Positions 1-5,679 of a stretch of DNA of 5,877 bases are shown here, in pieces (within the stretch, counting starts at the first letter, position 1; every line of letters starts with the position of its first letter). The stretch lies in the NCBI GenBank assembly GCA_030043175.1, contig JASHYD010001372.1:1-5877 (forward strand). The letters are read 5' to 3'. A program made the translations under genes and the position numbers. The DNA comes from Xanthobacteraceae bacterium. Its GTDB lineage: Bacteria; Pseudomonadota; Alphaproteobacteria; Rhizobiales; Xanthobacteraceae. Below the pieces are notes generated by a model. It had not been told where the DNA came from. It made no database searches and saw only the letters and a list, made by a program, of their open reading frames with translations.

Positions 1-213
1 GATGTGCGTTCCTTCCTGCGTGAGCGCTTCGGCGAGGACGTCGTGATGCCGCCGGTCCCGGCAGAGCGCTCGCTGTTTGGGCGGCGCACGCCGGGCGTGA
101 CCGGTATTGCGCCGGAGGCACTCCTTCGGCTCGGCCTCGAGCCGCATGGACTGGTCGACGACTTCATATCGGCGCTCGAAGCACGTGCCATGTGGGCCAA
201 GTTTGGATTGTGA
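1..213 (+). CDS. C-terminal end of an unidentified protein, truncated by the left window edge
   Basis: The frame is open from base 1 and ends at a TGA at 211-213, giving 70 residues; the true start lies outside the window. The GTG at position 4 is an ordinary internal valine rather than a likely start. The visible part is a soluble, mixed-charge tail with a Pro/Arg-rich stretch (PPVPAERSLFGRRTPG) followed by a helical-looking end that closes with MWAKFGL. There is no membrane segment, repeat or metal-binding motif. I do not recognise the family. Base composition and codon choice are GC-rich, like the other chromosomal genes here. It converges on the hydrolase gene across an 80-bp gap, so the two are not co-transcribed. 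Confidence 0.6.
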   Translation, partial: DVRSFLRERFGEDVVMPPVPAERSLFGRRTPGVTGIAPEALLRLGLEPHGLVDDFISALEARAMWAKFGL

Positions 214-218
214 CCGCG

Positions 219-236
219 TGCCCAACAGGGCATTTC
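219..236 (+). terminator. Weak possible terminator hairpin after the left-edge gene
   Basis: A 5-bp stem TGCCC/GGGCA (219-223 with 228-232) with an AACA loop begins six bases after the stop codon of the truncated gene and is followed by TTTC. The position suits a terminator, but the stem is short and the T run is only three bases, so it may be coincidental. Confidence 0.25.
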
Positions 237-293
237 ATCAGGCCGCTTCTCGCCGCCCGCTCGTTTTGTCATCTCCTGGCCAGGACGATCTGC

Positions 294-1442
294 TCAATAC
301 CCCAGCCTCACAGTGCCCTGGTCCACGCCGTTCACGGTTCCCTTGAGCAGCCATTCCAAGGACGCCTGGAAGAGCAGCCGGTGATTTTTCTCCCACATGG
401 CGTTATGCGACGAGCACGCGAGGTCGACCAGAACTTTGGATTTTGAGCCGAGGTCCGCATAAAGGTCCTGCACCCGACCAGGCTGCACCTGCCCGTCATG
501 GGCGCCGGTGATCATCAGGGTTGGCGTCTTCGTCGCGGCCACCATGGCGGCGGTCCAACCCCAGTTGGTTACGTTGGGGGCGCGACGCACGCCAGAGCCC
601 CAGGTCGCCCCAACAGGATCCGACTCGAGCATCGCCTGCCATACGGCTTTAAAAGTGCCAGGCTCATACTGCTCCGGGCACCCGACCTGGCGGTTCCACA
701 GCGCGGCCAGCTCGTCACGCGACTGGGTGTTCATGGTGGCGCCGACCGACGGCAGCGGTGTCGGTGGCGTAGCGGACGTGTCCCGGCTGTAGGCTGGCGC
801 GAGCAGCACAAGCTTGGCAACTTTGTCGGGATTCTGCGCCGCATAGCCGGCGGCGCGTGGGCCGCCCAACGACCACGACACCATGCTGACCTGCGCTGCG
901 CCGCGCAGGGTACGCAGGTGGTCCACCACGGCGGTGATATCGTTCCAGTCCGACGCCATGGTGGTCATCTGCTGTCCATAGGAGGGCGCGCAGACTTCGG
1001 CGCGTCCTTGCGGCGCGAGCGCGAGCTGCTGAGCTGGCGAGAGATTGCATGGATCGTTCATGGCGGCCGGTCGGGTGGAGCGGCCATAGCCGGTGGTGTC
1101 CATCGCAAAGGTGTCGAACCCGGCCTCAGCGAGGTACTCCATCCAGCTGTAGTCCTGGTACGGTACGTCGAAAGCCACTTCCGCCGGGGTGCCGGCGCCG
1201 TGGATGAACAGTACGACACGGCTCGCAATGCTTCTTTCACGTAGCGCACCTGCCGCTCGCACGACTTCCCGCACATAGATCGGCGTCACCTGGTCGGCAA
1301 TCGCCGGCACCGTGGAGCGAACGCCAACGTAGTGGTCAACCCGGAGCACACGCTGGTCATCTTCGGCCGCGGCGAGCGGTGCGATGCCATGGGCGAAGAG
1401 GAGGGCGGCAACGAAACCCGGCACGCATAATGGAATCTTCAT
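294..1442 (-). CDS. Secreted alpha/beta hydrolase (serine esterase/lipase-like)
   Basis: Encodes 382 residues. The ATG at 1442 was chosen because it begins a clear Sec signal peptide (MKIPLCVPGF..., hydrophobic core at about 8-20, likely cleavage after APLAAA near residue 26) and has a good ribosome binding site. The frame is open 76 codons further upstream, but that part does not look like protein. Alpha/beta-hydrolase features are in order: oxyanion-hole HG in FIHGAGT (about residues 78-84), a DTTGYGRS turn, nucleophile elbow VSWSLGG with Ser191, acid Asp316 in ITGAHDG, and His346 in CSSHN. The elbow reads S-W-S-L-G, with Ser where Gly is usual in GxSxG. Four cysteines in the mature protein (132, 151, 255, 343) would suit disulfides in the periplasm or outside the cell. 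It probably hydrolyses an ester, but the substrate cannot be read from sequence. A Ser nucleophile argues against epoxide hydrolases and haloalkane dehalogenases, which use Asp. sixA lies 245 bp upstream on the same strand. Confidence 0.92.
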   Translation of the reverse strand: MKIPLCVPGFVAALLFAHGIAPLAAAEDDQRVLRVDHYVGVRSTVPAIADQVTPIYVREVVRAAGALRERSIASRVVLFIHGAGTPAEVAFDVPYQDYSWMEYLAEAGFDTFAMDTTGYGRSTRPAAMNDPCNLSPAQQLALAPQGRAEVCAPSYGQQMTTMASDWNDITAVVDHLRTLRGAAQVSMVSWSLGGPRAAGYAAQNPDKVAKLVLLAPAYSRDTSATPPTPLPSVGATMNTQSRDELAALWNRQVGCPEQYEPGTFKAVWQAMLESDPVGATWGSGVRRAPNVTNWGWTAAMVAATKTPTLMITGAHDGQVQPGRVQDLYADLGSKSKVLVDLACSSHNAMWEKNHRLLFQASLEWLLKGTVNGVDQGTVRLGY

Positions 1443-1449
1443 CGCGTTT

Positions 1450-1456
1450 CCCCTTT
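1450..1456 (-). promoter_or_regulatory. Ribosome binding site that fixes the hydrolase start
   Basis: On the minus strand the sequence is AAAGGGG, then seven bases, then ATG at 1442. This purine-rich site, together with the signal peptide beginning right after it, decides in favour of the 382-residue form over the in-frame starts farther upstream. Confidence 0.7.
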
Positions 1457-1687
1457 GTATTGGCCAGATGGCTAGGGACCCCGCCTCCACCCGCATGGGC
1501 CGCAAGCAGGGGTGCGTAGCGGGATGCCGATTGGCAACAGTGCGACGCCCCGCAACCACAGATATTCGAATTTCAAAATCGCCGAACTTAGGCAACTGGC
1601 GACTTAGGTGAATCGGTTTGGCGGCCCATTCGTGCACGAGATATCGCTCGGGCACACGTGAACGTAGCACTTAAGGTTCTGATTGCC

Positions 1688-2215
1688 TTAGTTCGTCGCG
1701 GCCGCGACCGAGCGCGGGATGATGTATCGGTCGAGCCGGCCTGAGCGCTCGTGGATACTTTTCCATTTGTTGATCGCGAAATCGATCACTGCCAGCGCCG
1801 CGGTGGGGAATTTTTCCCGCAGCCGTTCGCGCAATTCCACATCGCCCGCCGCTATCAGCAGCTCAGCGGCTTCTTGCAAACCGGGGTTGTGACCGATTAC
1901 GAGCAGCGTGCGTGCGGCTTCGTGCTGGGCACGAACCACCGACAAAATCGATTGAGACGTTGCCTCGTAGAGCCGCTGATCGAAAACGACATCCATATTG
2001 GCTGGCCATTGGGTGGCAATTCCGGCCCAGGTCTCGCGGGTGCGGCGCGCCGGCGAGCACAAAATGCGGTCGGGGATGAGGGAATGGTGCGCCATGTAGG
2101 CTCCCATCAGGCGCGCAGCTGCTTGGCCGCGCTCGCTGAGCGGACGCGCGGCGTCTTGCATCCCGGAAGACGGCCAACTCGATTTGGCGTGGCGCAGGAA
2201 CATGAGACGGAGCAT
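1688..2215 (-). CDS. sixA: Phosphohistidine phosphatase, SixA family (histidine phosphatase superfamily)
   Basis: Encodes 175 residues, near the usual size of stand-alone SixA proteins (about 160-180). The N-terminal motif LRHAKSSW (7-14) carries the phospho-accepting His9 next to Arg8. The SPARRTRET segment (54-62) supplies the second phosphate-binding Arg, Glu84 lies in RLYEAT, and the second catalytic His109 lies in VIGHNPG. All core residues are present, so the enzyme should be active. SixA-type enzymes are cytoplasmic and remove phosphate from phosphohistidine, classically on His-containing phosphotransfer domains or phosphotransferase-system proteins; the target here cannot be told. The start at 2215 fits the family pattern of a few residues before the LRHAK strand and has a weak GAAAG site (2224-2228) eight bases upstream; the Met at codon 5 has none. 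It is transcribed divergently from the FAD oxidase across 358 bp. No signal peptide or membrane segment is seen. Confidence 0.92.
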   Translation of the reverse strand: MLRLMFLRHAKSSWPSSGMQDAARPLSERGQAAARLMGAYMAHHSLIPDRILCSPARRTRETWAGIATQWPANMDVVFDQRLYEATSQSILSVVRAQHEAARTLLVIGHNPGLQEAAELLIAAGDVELRERLREKFPTAALAVIDFAINKWKSIHERSGRLDRYIIPRSVAAATN

Positions 2216-2379
2216 GACGCAAACTTTCGTGCTGCAATCAATCTAAGGCATGTCTGGTGACGTTGGAATTCGCACTGGTCGCGGAACCGATCTTTCCGGG
2301 TGCGACGCAATATCGCCGTGAACGGACATTCATGTTAGCAGTTATTGTTATCTCGCCGGGCGCCGGTCGTTCTGGAGCG

Positions 2380-2404
2380 CGCGGGCGGCCCCTATCCGCC
2401 CGCG
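2380..2404. repeat. GC-rich inverted repeat 1 (9-bp perfect stem)
   Basis: CGCGGGCGG at 2380-2388 is the exact reverse complement of CCGCCCGCG at 2396-2404, with a seven-base loop CCCCTAT. The stem is all G/C and should be very stable in RNA. It lies about 170 bp upstream of the oxidase start and has no following T run, so a simple terminator role is unlikely. Confidence 0.6.
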
Positions 2405-2465
2405 ATGGTTGCACCAGCGAAACTGTCGTGCGGCGAAGCTGACGATGGGCTCAACCCATGAACGG

Positions 2466-2487
2466 GCTTGCCGGGGGGCCGGCAGGC
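2466..2487. repeat. GC-rich inverted repeat 2 (9-bp stem with one wobble)
   Basis: GCTTGCCGG at 2466-2474 pairs with CCGGCAGGC at 2479-2487 around a GGGG loop. Eight pairs are Watson-Crick and one is T-G. It sits about 90 bp upstream of the oxidase start codon, so it may lie in the untranslated leader; no T run follows. Confidence 0.5.
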
Positions 2488-2496
2488 GGTAGGGGA

Positions 2497-2514
2497 GCGC
2501 GGGCGGACCCGCGC
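2497..2514. repeat. GC-rich inverted repeat 3 (7-bp perfect stem)
   Basis: GCGCGGG at 2497-2503 pairs with CCCGCGC at 2508-2514 around a CGGA loop. The ten-base string GCGCGGGCGG at 2497-2506 also occurs at 2379-2388 in the left arm of the first inverted repeat, so the hairpins share sequence as well as form. Confidence 0.5.
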
Positions 2515-2573
2515 GCAGGGGAAGGTCGGCCGGACGGGCGACACAACACAATCAGCGCGGGCTGTGAGGCGAG

Positions 2574-4046
2574 ATGGCTGACGACAGTCAATCCGAATAC
2601 GGAGCAACGTGGTACTGCGGAGTGACGCCGCTCTCACCGCCGCGGGCACCGCTCAACCACGATCTGGATGTGGACGTCTGCATCATCGGTGGAGGTCTTG
2701 CGGGCTTGGCGGTAGCCCGCGAGGTGGCCCGTCGCGGCTGGTCGGTGGCGCTCCTGGAGGCGCGCCGTATCGCCTGGAACGCGTCTGGTCGCAACAGCGG
2801 CCACGTGTTGCCCGGCTATTCGGCGCAGATTGAAAGGATTATTGAGCGGATCGGCCTGCCAGCCGCCAAGGCGCTGTGGGAACTGTCACAGTCCGGCGTT
2901 GACGACGTGCGCGAGGCCATCGCGGAAATCGGCGAAGTCGGCATCATCGACGGCAAGGGCTATCTCGAGGTGTTTAAGAAACCGGACGCCGAGCGCGCGC
3001 TGAGCCGAGTGAGGCTGTTCGAGCAGGAAATGGGAATCGCGGTCGAGGCCTGGCCGATGGAGCGGGTCCGTGATGTGCTCAAAACCAGCTGCTATTTTGA
3101 GGCTATCCATTTTCCCTACGCATTCCAGATCAATCCATTGGCCTATGCACTCCGTCTCGCCGATGCAGCCGAGCGAGCCGGCGTGCGTATCTTTGAGAAT
3201 ACGCGAGCTGTCGCTGTAGACCTCGCCGGCGTGCGCAAGCGGATTGAGACGGCGCATGGGCGTGTGCGTGCCGCTCATGTGGTGCTGACCGGCAATGTTC
3301 ATCTGGGAAGCGTTGCCCAGCTCCTGTCCGATACGCTCGTTCCTATCACCGCATTCACCGGAGTAACGCGGCCGCTTGGCAAACGGCTCGCCGAGGCAAT
3401 TACGTTCCGCGGCGCGGTAAGCGACTCGCGGTACGCCGAGGACCATTACAGGATCGTCGGTGGTGACCGCCTGCTGTGGAGCGGAAGCGCTTCCTTGGGG
3501 CCGCGTTCGAGGTGGACACAAAAATGGCTTGAGCGGGCGCTCTGCGCAACCTATCCGCAACTCGGACGGGTGCAATTCGAATATTTCTGGCCGGCCGAGA
3601 TGGGGCTTGCGGTTCATCGCATGCCGCAGATCGGCGAACTCAAAGCCGGCGTCTGGCTTGCCAGCGCATTCGGCGGCCAGGGGCTCAACACCTCCGCTAT
3701 GGCGGGCCGCCTCATTGCGCGGGCCATCGCGGAAGGCGACGATACCTGGCGGAGCTTCCTGCCGTTCGAACTCGTTTGGGCGGGTGGCCGGCTCGGTCGC
3801 GCGGCCGTGCGAGCAACGGCCTGGTGGCGGCGGCGACAATCGCAGTTCGACCCAATAAAATCAAAGGCTTACGAAACCATCAACCGGCGTACCGCAAAAC
3901 TACGTCACAAATTGAAGAAGGCCCCGGTCGCGGGAATCGATCCCGCTGTTCGGCCTATCGAAGCGCCACAGGCGGTCGGCGGGGCCCATGGCGGGCGGTC
4001 CGAAGATAAGCCGTTGCGTCCAGCACGGGGGCGCGAGCTTATTTAA
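2574..4046 (+). CDS. FAD-dependent amino-group oxidase (DAO family, PuuB/glycine oxidase-like)
   Basis: Encodes 490 residues. The N-terminal strand and Rossmann loop VCIIGGGLAGLAVA (about 35-48) holds the GxGxxG FAD-binding motif (G39, G41, G44), with Glu62 in LLEA as the expected ribose-binding acid. The segment ASGRNSGHVLPGY (70-82) is typical of the D-amino-acid-oxidase fold relatives of gamma-glutamylputrescine oxidase PuuB, and FGGQGLNTSAMAG (367-379) is the C-terminal flavin-contact motif. Family members oxidise a C-N bond of an amine or amino acid in the cytoplasm using FAD and yield hydrogen peroxide and ammonia or an amine; the substrate here is not determinable. PuuB-type proteins are about 430 residues, so this one has some 60 extra at the C-terminus, strongly basic (WWRRRQ, AKLRHKLKK) and then Gly/Pro-rich. 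The ATG at 2574 is preceded by GAGG at 2566-2569. No puu genes, transporter or aldehyde dehydrogenase adjoin it, so a polyamine role is only one possibility. Confidence 0.9.
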   Translation: MADDSQSEYGATWYCGVTPLSPPRAPLNHDLDVDVCIIGGGLAGLAVAREVARRGWSVALLEARRIAWNASGRNSGHVLPGYSAQIERIIERIGLPAAKALWELSQSGVDDVREAIAEIGEVGIIDGKGYLEVFKKPDAERALSRVRLFEQEMGIAVEAWPMERVRDVLKTSCYFEAIHFPYAFQINPLAYALRLADAAERAGVRIFENTRAVAVDLAGVRKRIETAHGRVRAAHVVLTGNVHLGSVAQLLSDTLVPITAFTGVTRPLGKRLAEAITFRGAVSDSRYAEDHYRIVGGDRLLWSGSASLGPRSRWTQKWLERALCATYPQLGRVQFEYFWPAEMGLAVHRMPQIGELKAGVWLASAFGGQGLNTSAMAGRLIARAIAEGDDTWRSFLPFELVWAGGRLGRAAVRATAWWRRRQSQFDPIKSKAYETINRRTAKLRHKLKKAPVAGIDPAVRPIEAPQAVGGAHGGRSEDKPLRPARGRELI

Positions 4047-4275
4047 TGTCATCTGTGCTGCAACGAGCGATCGCTGCCGCGCGGCGGAGCGGATTAAGCC
4101 CACGAGCTTCACGATCAACGGCGATCAGTTGATCCGCCGACCTGTGCAAAGCTGAGCACCAATTGCGCAAGTCCGCAACGGCACTTGCTGACCGGTTTCA
4201 TCATCTGTTGTGGCGAGGTGTCTTAGAGAGGCGCGAGCGGAGTCTCGCTCAACGGGCCTGCGGGTTAGACGCGTA

Positions 4276-4857
4276 TTATTGTCCCCACGTTGCAAATGCC
4301 TCGGTGAACGCACGCTCGCCAGATATCCCCTTCTCGATGGCGACGATGGCTCGCCTCCCATCGCTATAAACCACCGGGATGTCGAACCAGGATCGCTCCT
4401 TGAGGAGCTCGATATTGCGCTGCATGTCGGCGCGGACCGATGAGAGCCCGATCAGAAAGAAATTGTTGGTGACCTTGACGGCGACGCCATTGAGCGGAAC
4501 CCCGCGCGCCGTCTCACCTTCCTTCATCAATATGCCTGGAATATTCGTGATGCCGCCATGGAGAAAGTCGGGCGACAACGTAAATACGATCTCGATTTTA
4601 TGGCTCGCGGGAAGCTGCTTGTCGTCGTTGCGTCGCAGCGACAAGCGCGCCTGGACCTTCTGTTGCGGAATTTCGATTTCCGCTCGCACAATGACGTCAG
4701 GTTTCTGCCCTGGGCCGGGGGCAACCGCCTCCGTTCGCCAGACTGTGGAGCCAACGAGCTGCGTTCCGAAATTCCCCTCGTAAAGCACAACCTTCTGCGC
4801 ACGAGCGGCGGTGATCAGGCAGAGGATCAACAGCGTTGCGAGGTGCACGGGCTTCAT
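4276..4857 (-). CDS. Exported protein of unknown function, conserved in Rhizobiales
   Basis: Encodes 193 residues. The ATG at 4857 is favoured over the in-frame ATG at 4902 because it opens directly onto a Sec signal peptide (hydrophobic core about residues 5-17, cleavage expected at ARA20|Q21) and has AAAGGAA (4864-4870) six bases upstream. The mature part looks mostly beta-stranded: VVLYEGN, then VGSTVWRTE, a long IVRAEIEIP/LSLRRN stretch, ASHKIEIVFTL, GGITNIPGILMK, GVAVKVTNNFFLIGLS, and the end KERSWFDIPVVYSDGRRA...FATWGQ. There are no cysteines after the signal peptide, no lipobox and no enzyme motif. The sequence resembles a family I recall from Bradyrhizobium-like genomes, where similar segments also occur as the C-terminal part of longer exported proteins; no function is known to me. 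It converges with the oxidase gene and lies 51 bp downstream of the DUF6876 gene on the same strand, so read-through from that gene is possible. Confidence 0.85.
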   Translation of the reverse strand: MKPVHLATLLILCLITAARAQKVVLYEGNFGTQLVGSTVWRTEAVAPGPGQKPDVIVRAEIEIPQQKVQARLSLRRNDDKQLPASHKIEIVFTLSPDFLHGGITNIPGILMKEGETARGVPLNGVAVKVTNNFFLIGLSSVRADMQRNIELLKERSWFDIPVVYSDGRRAIVAIEKGISGERAFTEAFATWGQ

Positions 4858-4863
4858 TGGGCG

Positions 4864-4870
4864 TTCCTTT
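4864..4870 (-). promoter_or_regulatory. Ribosome binding site that fixes the exported-protein start
   Basis: On the minus strand AAAGGAA precedes the ATG at 4857 by six bases. With the signal peptide immediately following, it supports the 193-residue form over the 15-residue-longer alternative, whose extra residues would sit awkwardly before a secretion signal. Confidence 0.65.
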
Positions 4871-4908
4871 CCGGCGCGGCGAGAGAACGCGACCCAGGCC
4901 AATCAAAA

Positions 4909-5304
4909 CTAAGGGTTAAAAGAGGTACGATGAAGAATGCGCACCCGCATACCTTCGTACTCGGACGGCAGCAGGAGTACGTTCTCAGTGATCCAGAAGG
5001 TGATTTCAGGCAGCGGGAAGTCGGTGTTTAAAAACTCATCCTTGTAGATGCTTCTACCATTACTGACCTTACAAGTGATAGTGGCTTCATGAGCGTCATC
5101 AACCACCAACGTCCACACCTGAAATGGCTTCGTAGCGATCTTATATTCCAGCTGCATACTTACGATGTAATCGATCAGCCAGTACGCCTTCGCCTCTTCA
5201 GCTACTTTCTTGACACCTTCGGTGTAGGTGATGGTCCTAACCAGACGGTGCCTGTACAACCTATCAAGCCCAGTAAATTGATCCTGTGTGCCCTTCGTCA
5301 ACAT
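4909..5304 (-). CDS. DUF6876 family protein, probably horizontally acquired
   Basis: Encodes 131 residues, about the normal full length for the family. Recognised by a run of conserved segments: QFTG near the start (9-12), YRH (17-19), YTEGVKKVAEEAKAYWLIDY (27-46), FQVWTL (61-66), and TDFPLPEITFWITENVLLLP (94-113) followed by SEY. The function of this family is unknown; I associate it with plasmids, phages and conjugative elements in varied bacteria, which is recall rather than a search. It has no signal peptide or membrane segment and should be cytoplasmic. The ATG at 5304 is the only ATG/GTG/TTG start before an upstream in-frame stop at 5362-5364; the nearest purine-rich site, AAAAGGGA, is a rather long 13 bases away. 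G+C is about 49% over 4921-5280 by hand count, and four of eight arginines use AGG or AGA, unlike the GC-rich neighbours. It ends in TAG 51 bp before the exported-protein gene. Confidence 0.8.
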   Translation of the reverse strand: MLTKGTQDQFTGLDRLYRHRLVRTITYTEGVKKVAEEAKAYWLIDYIVSMQLEYKIATKPFQVWTLVVDDAHEATITCKVSNGRSIYKDEFLNTDFPLPEITFWITENVLLLPSEYEGMRVRILHRTSFNP

Positions 5305-5679
5305 TTTAACCGCGTATTCCCTTTTGCAGCAAAGGTCCCCCGGCGAAACCCAACGGAACGACTATCGACCGCTCGGGGCAGCGGCGTACAACACGGAGCG
5401 CGTCAGGTTTCCGACGCAAAGGCGACACTGCCGCGACAACGTACAAAGGGGTAAGCAGTTCCTACAGGGATGATCACAACCGGGTCTGTTTCAGAAGACA
5501 TGGTTTAGAGAAATGTGGTGGAAGGCGGCAATCCGAAACTGTCGGATAGTCCAGCCCTGCTGGTGGGCGTTTTCTACACCGCTCCGGCCTCGGGCTAGCG
5601 GTAACTTCGCGCAGTGTCGGATGTTTCGATCACTCGCGCAACCTTCTCGAAGGAACATCGCCACGCTTTGATGGAACGC
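5305..5679. other. Gene-poor stretch upstream of the DUF6876 gene
   Basis: No frame of convincing length or composition fills this stretch. It should contain the promoter of the minus-strand DUF6876 gene, though no -35/-10 pair stood out. It contains two short minus-strand frames (5403-5501 and 5491-5658), a plus-strand 52-codon frame at 5513-5671 rich in Arg and Trp that does not look like protein, and a six-base inverted repeat ACCGCT/AGCGGT at 5578-5583 and 5597-5602. No RNA gene, transposon end or integrase gene was recognised. It may be intergenic DNA or decayed coding sequence. Confidence 0.45.
5403..5501 (-). CDS. Possible small protein of 32 residues, unidentified
   Basis: The frame runs from ATG at 5501 to TGA at 5403-5405 and reads MSSETDPVVIIPVGTAYPFV followed by a short cysteine- and arginine-containing tail. 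The composition is more protein-like than the other short frames around it: a charged N-terminus and then a hydrophobic, strand-like stretch. Against it, no Shine-Dalgarno site precedes the start (the upstream bases are TTTCTCTAAACC), and an in-frame TAA lies two codons before the ATG. It is on the same strand as the DUF6876 gene, about 100 bp upstream of it. I do not recognise it; it may be chance or a remnant. Confidence 0.2.
   Translation of the reverse strand: MSSETDPVVIIPVGTAYPFVRCRGSVAFASET

Larger units (their letters stand above)
2216..2573. other. Divergent intergenic region between sixA and the FAD oxidase gene
   Basis: These 358 bp must carry the promoters of both divergent genes. 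The half next to sixA (to about 2350) is of moderate composition, with an AT-richer patch around 2328-2352 (TTCATGTTAGCAGTTATTGT) that could hold promoter elements; I could not assign a -35/-10 pair with confidence. The half next to the oxidase is very GC-rich and contains three hairpin-forming inverted repeats and a ten-base direct repeat, listed separately. No RNA gene or open frame of protein-like composition was seen on either strand. Confidence 0.6.

Noticed and set aside
275..284. Ten-base palindrome CCTGGCCAGG between the first two genes
   Set aside because: It lacks a loop, so it is a poor hairpin, and one such palindrome in GC-rich DNA is unremarkable.
498..1244. A 248-codon open frame on the plus strand opposite the hydrolase
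   Set aside because: It is antisense to a gene with signal peptide and catalytic triad. The translation is Arg/Gly/His-rich and low in recognisable structure.
1443..1670. 76-codon N-terminal extension of the hydrolase
   Set aside because: The frame is open, but the extension would bury a clean signal peptide and a good ribosome binding site at the ATG at 1442, and its composition is not protein-like.
1751..2260. A 169-codon plus-strand frame opposite sixA
   Set aside because: The minus-strand product has all SixA catalytic motifs; the plus-strand translation shows none and is a mirror of the real gene.
2886..3839. A 317-codon open frame on the minus strand inside the oxidase gene
   Set aside because: It lies wholly antisense to a gene with clear FAD-binding motifs. 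Its translation is rich in Arg, Pro, His and Gly and has no domain-like pattern; long antisense frames are common in GC-rich coding DNA.
4232..4249. Inverted repeat GCGAG/CTCGC after the exported-protein stop, considered as a terminator
   Set aside because: The stem is only five base pairs, can pair in two registers, and no T run follows on either strand.
5578..5602. ACCGCT/AGCGGT inverted repeat considered as a terminator or transposon end
   Set aside because: The arms are six bases with a 13-base spacer, there is no T run, and no target-site duplication or transposase was seen.
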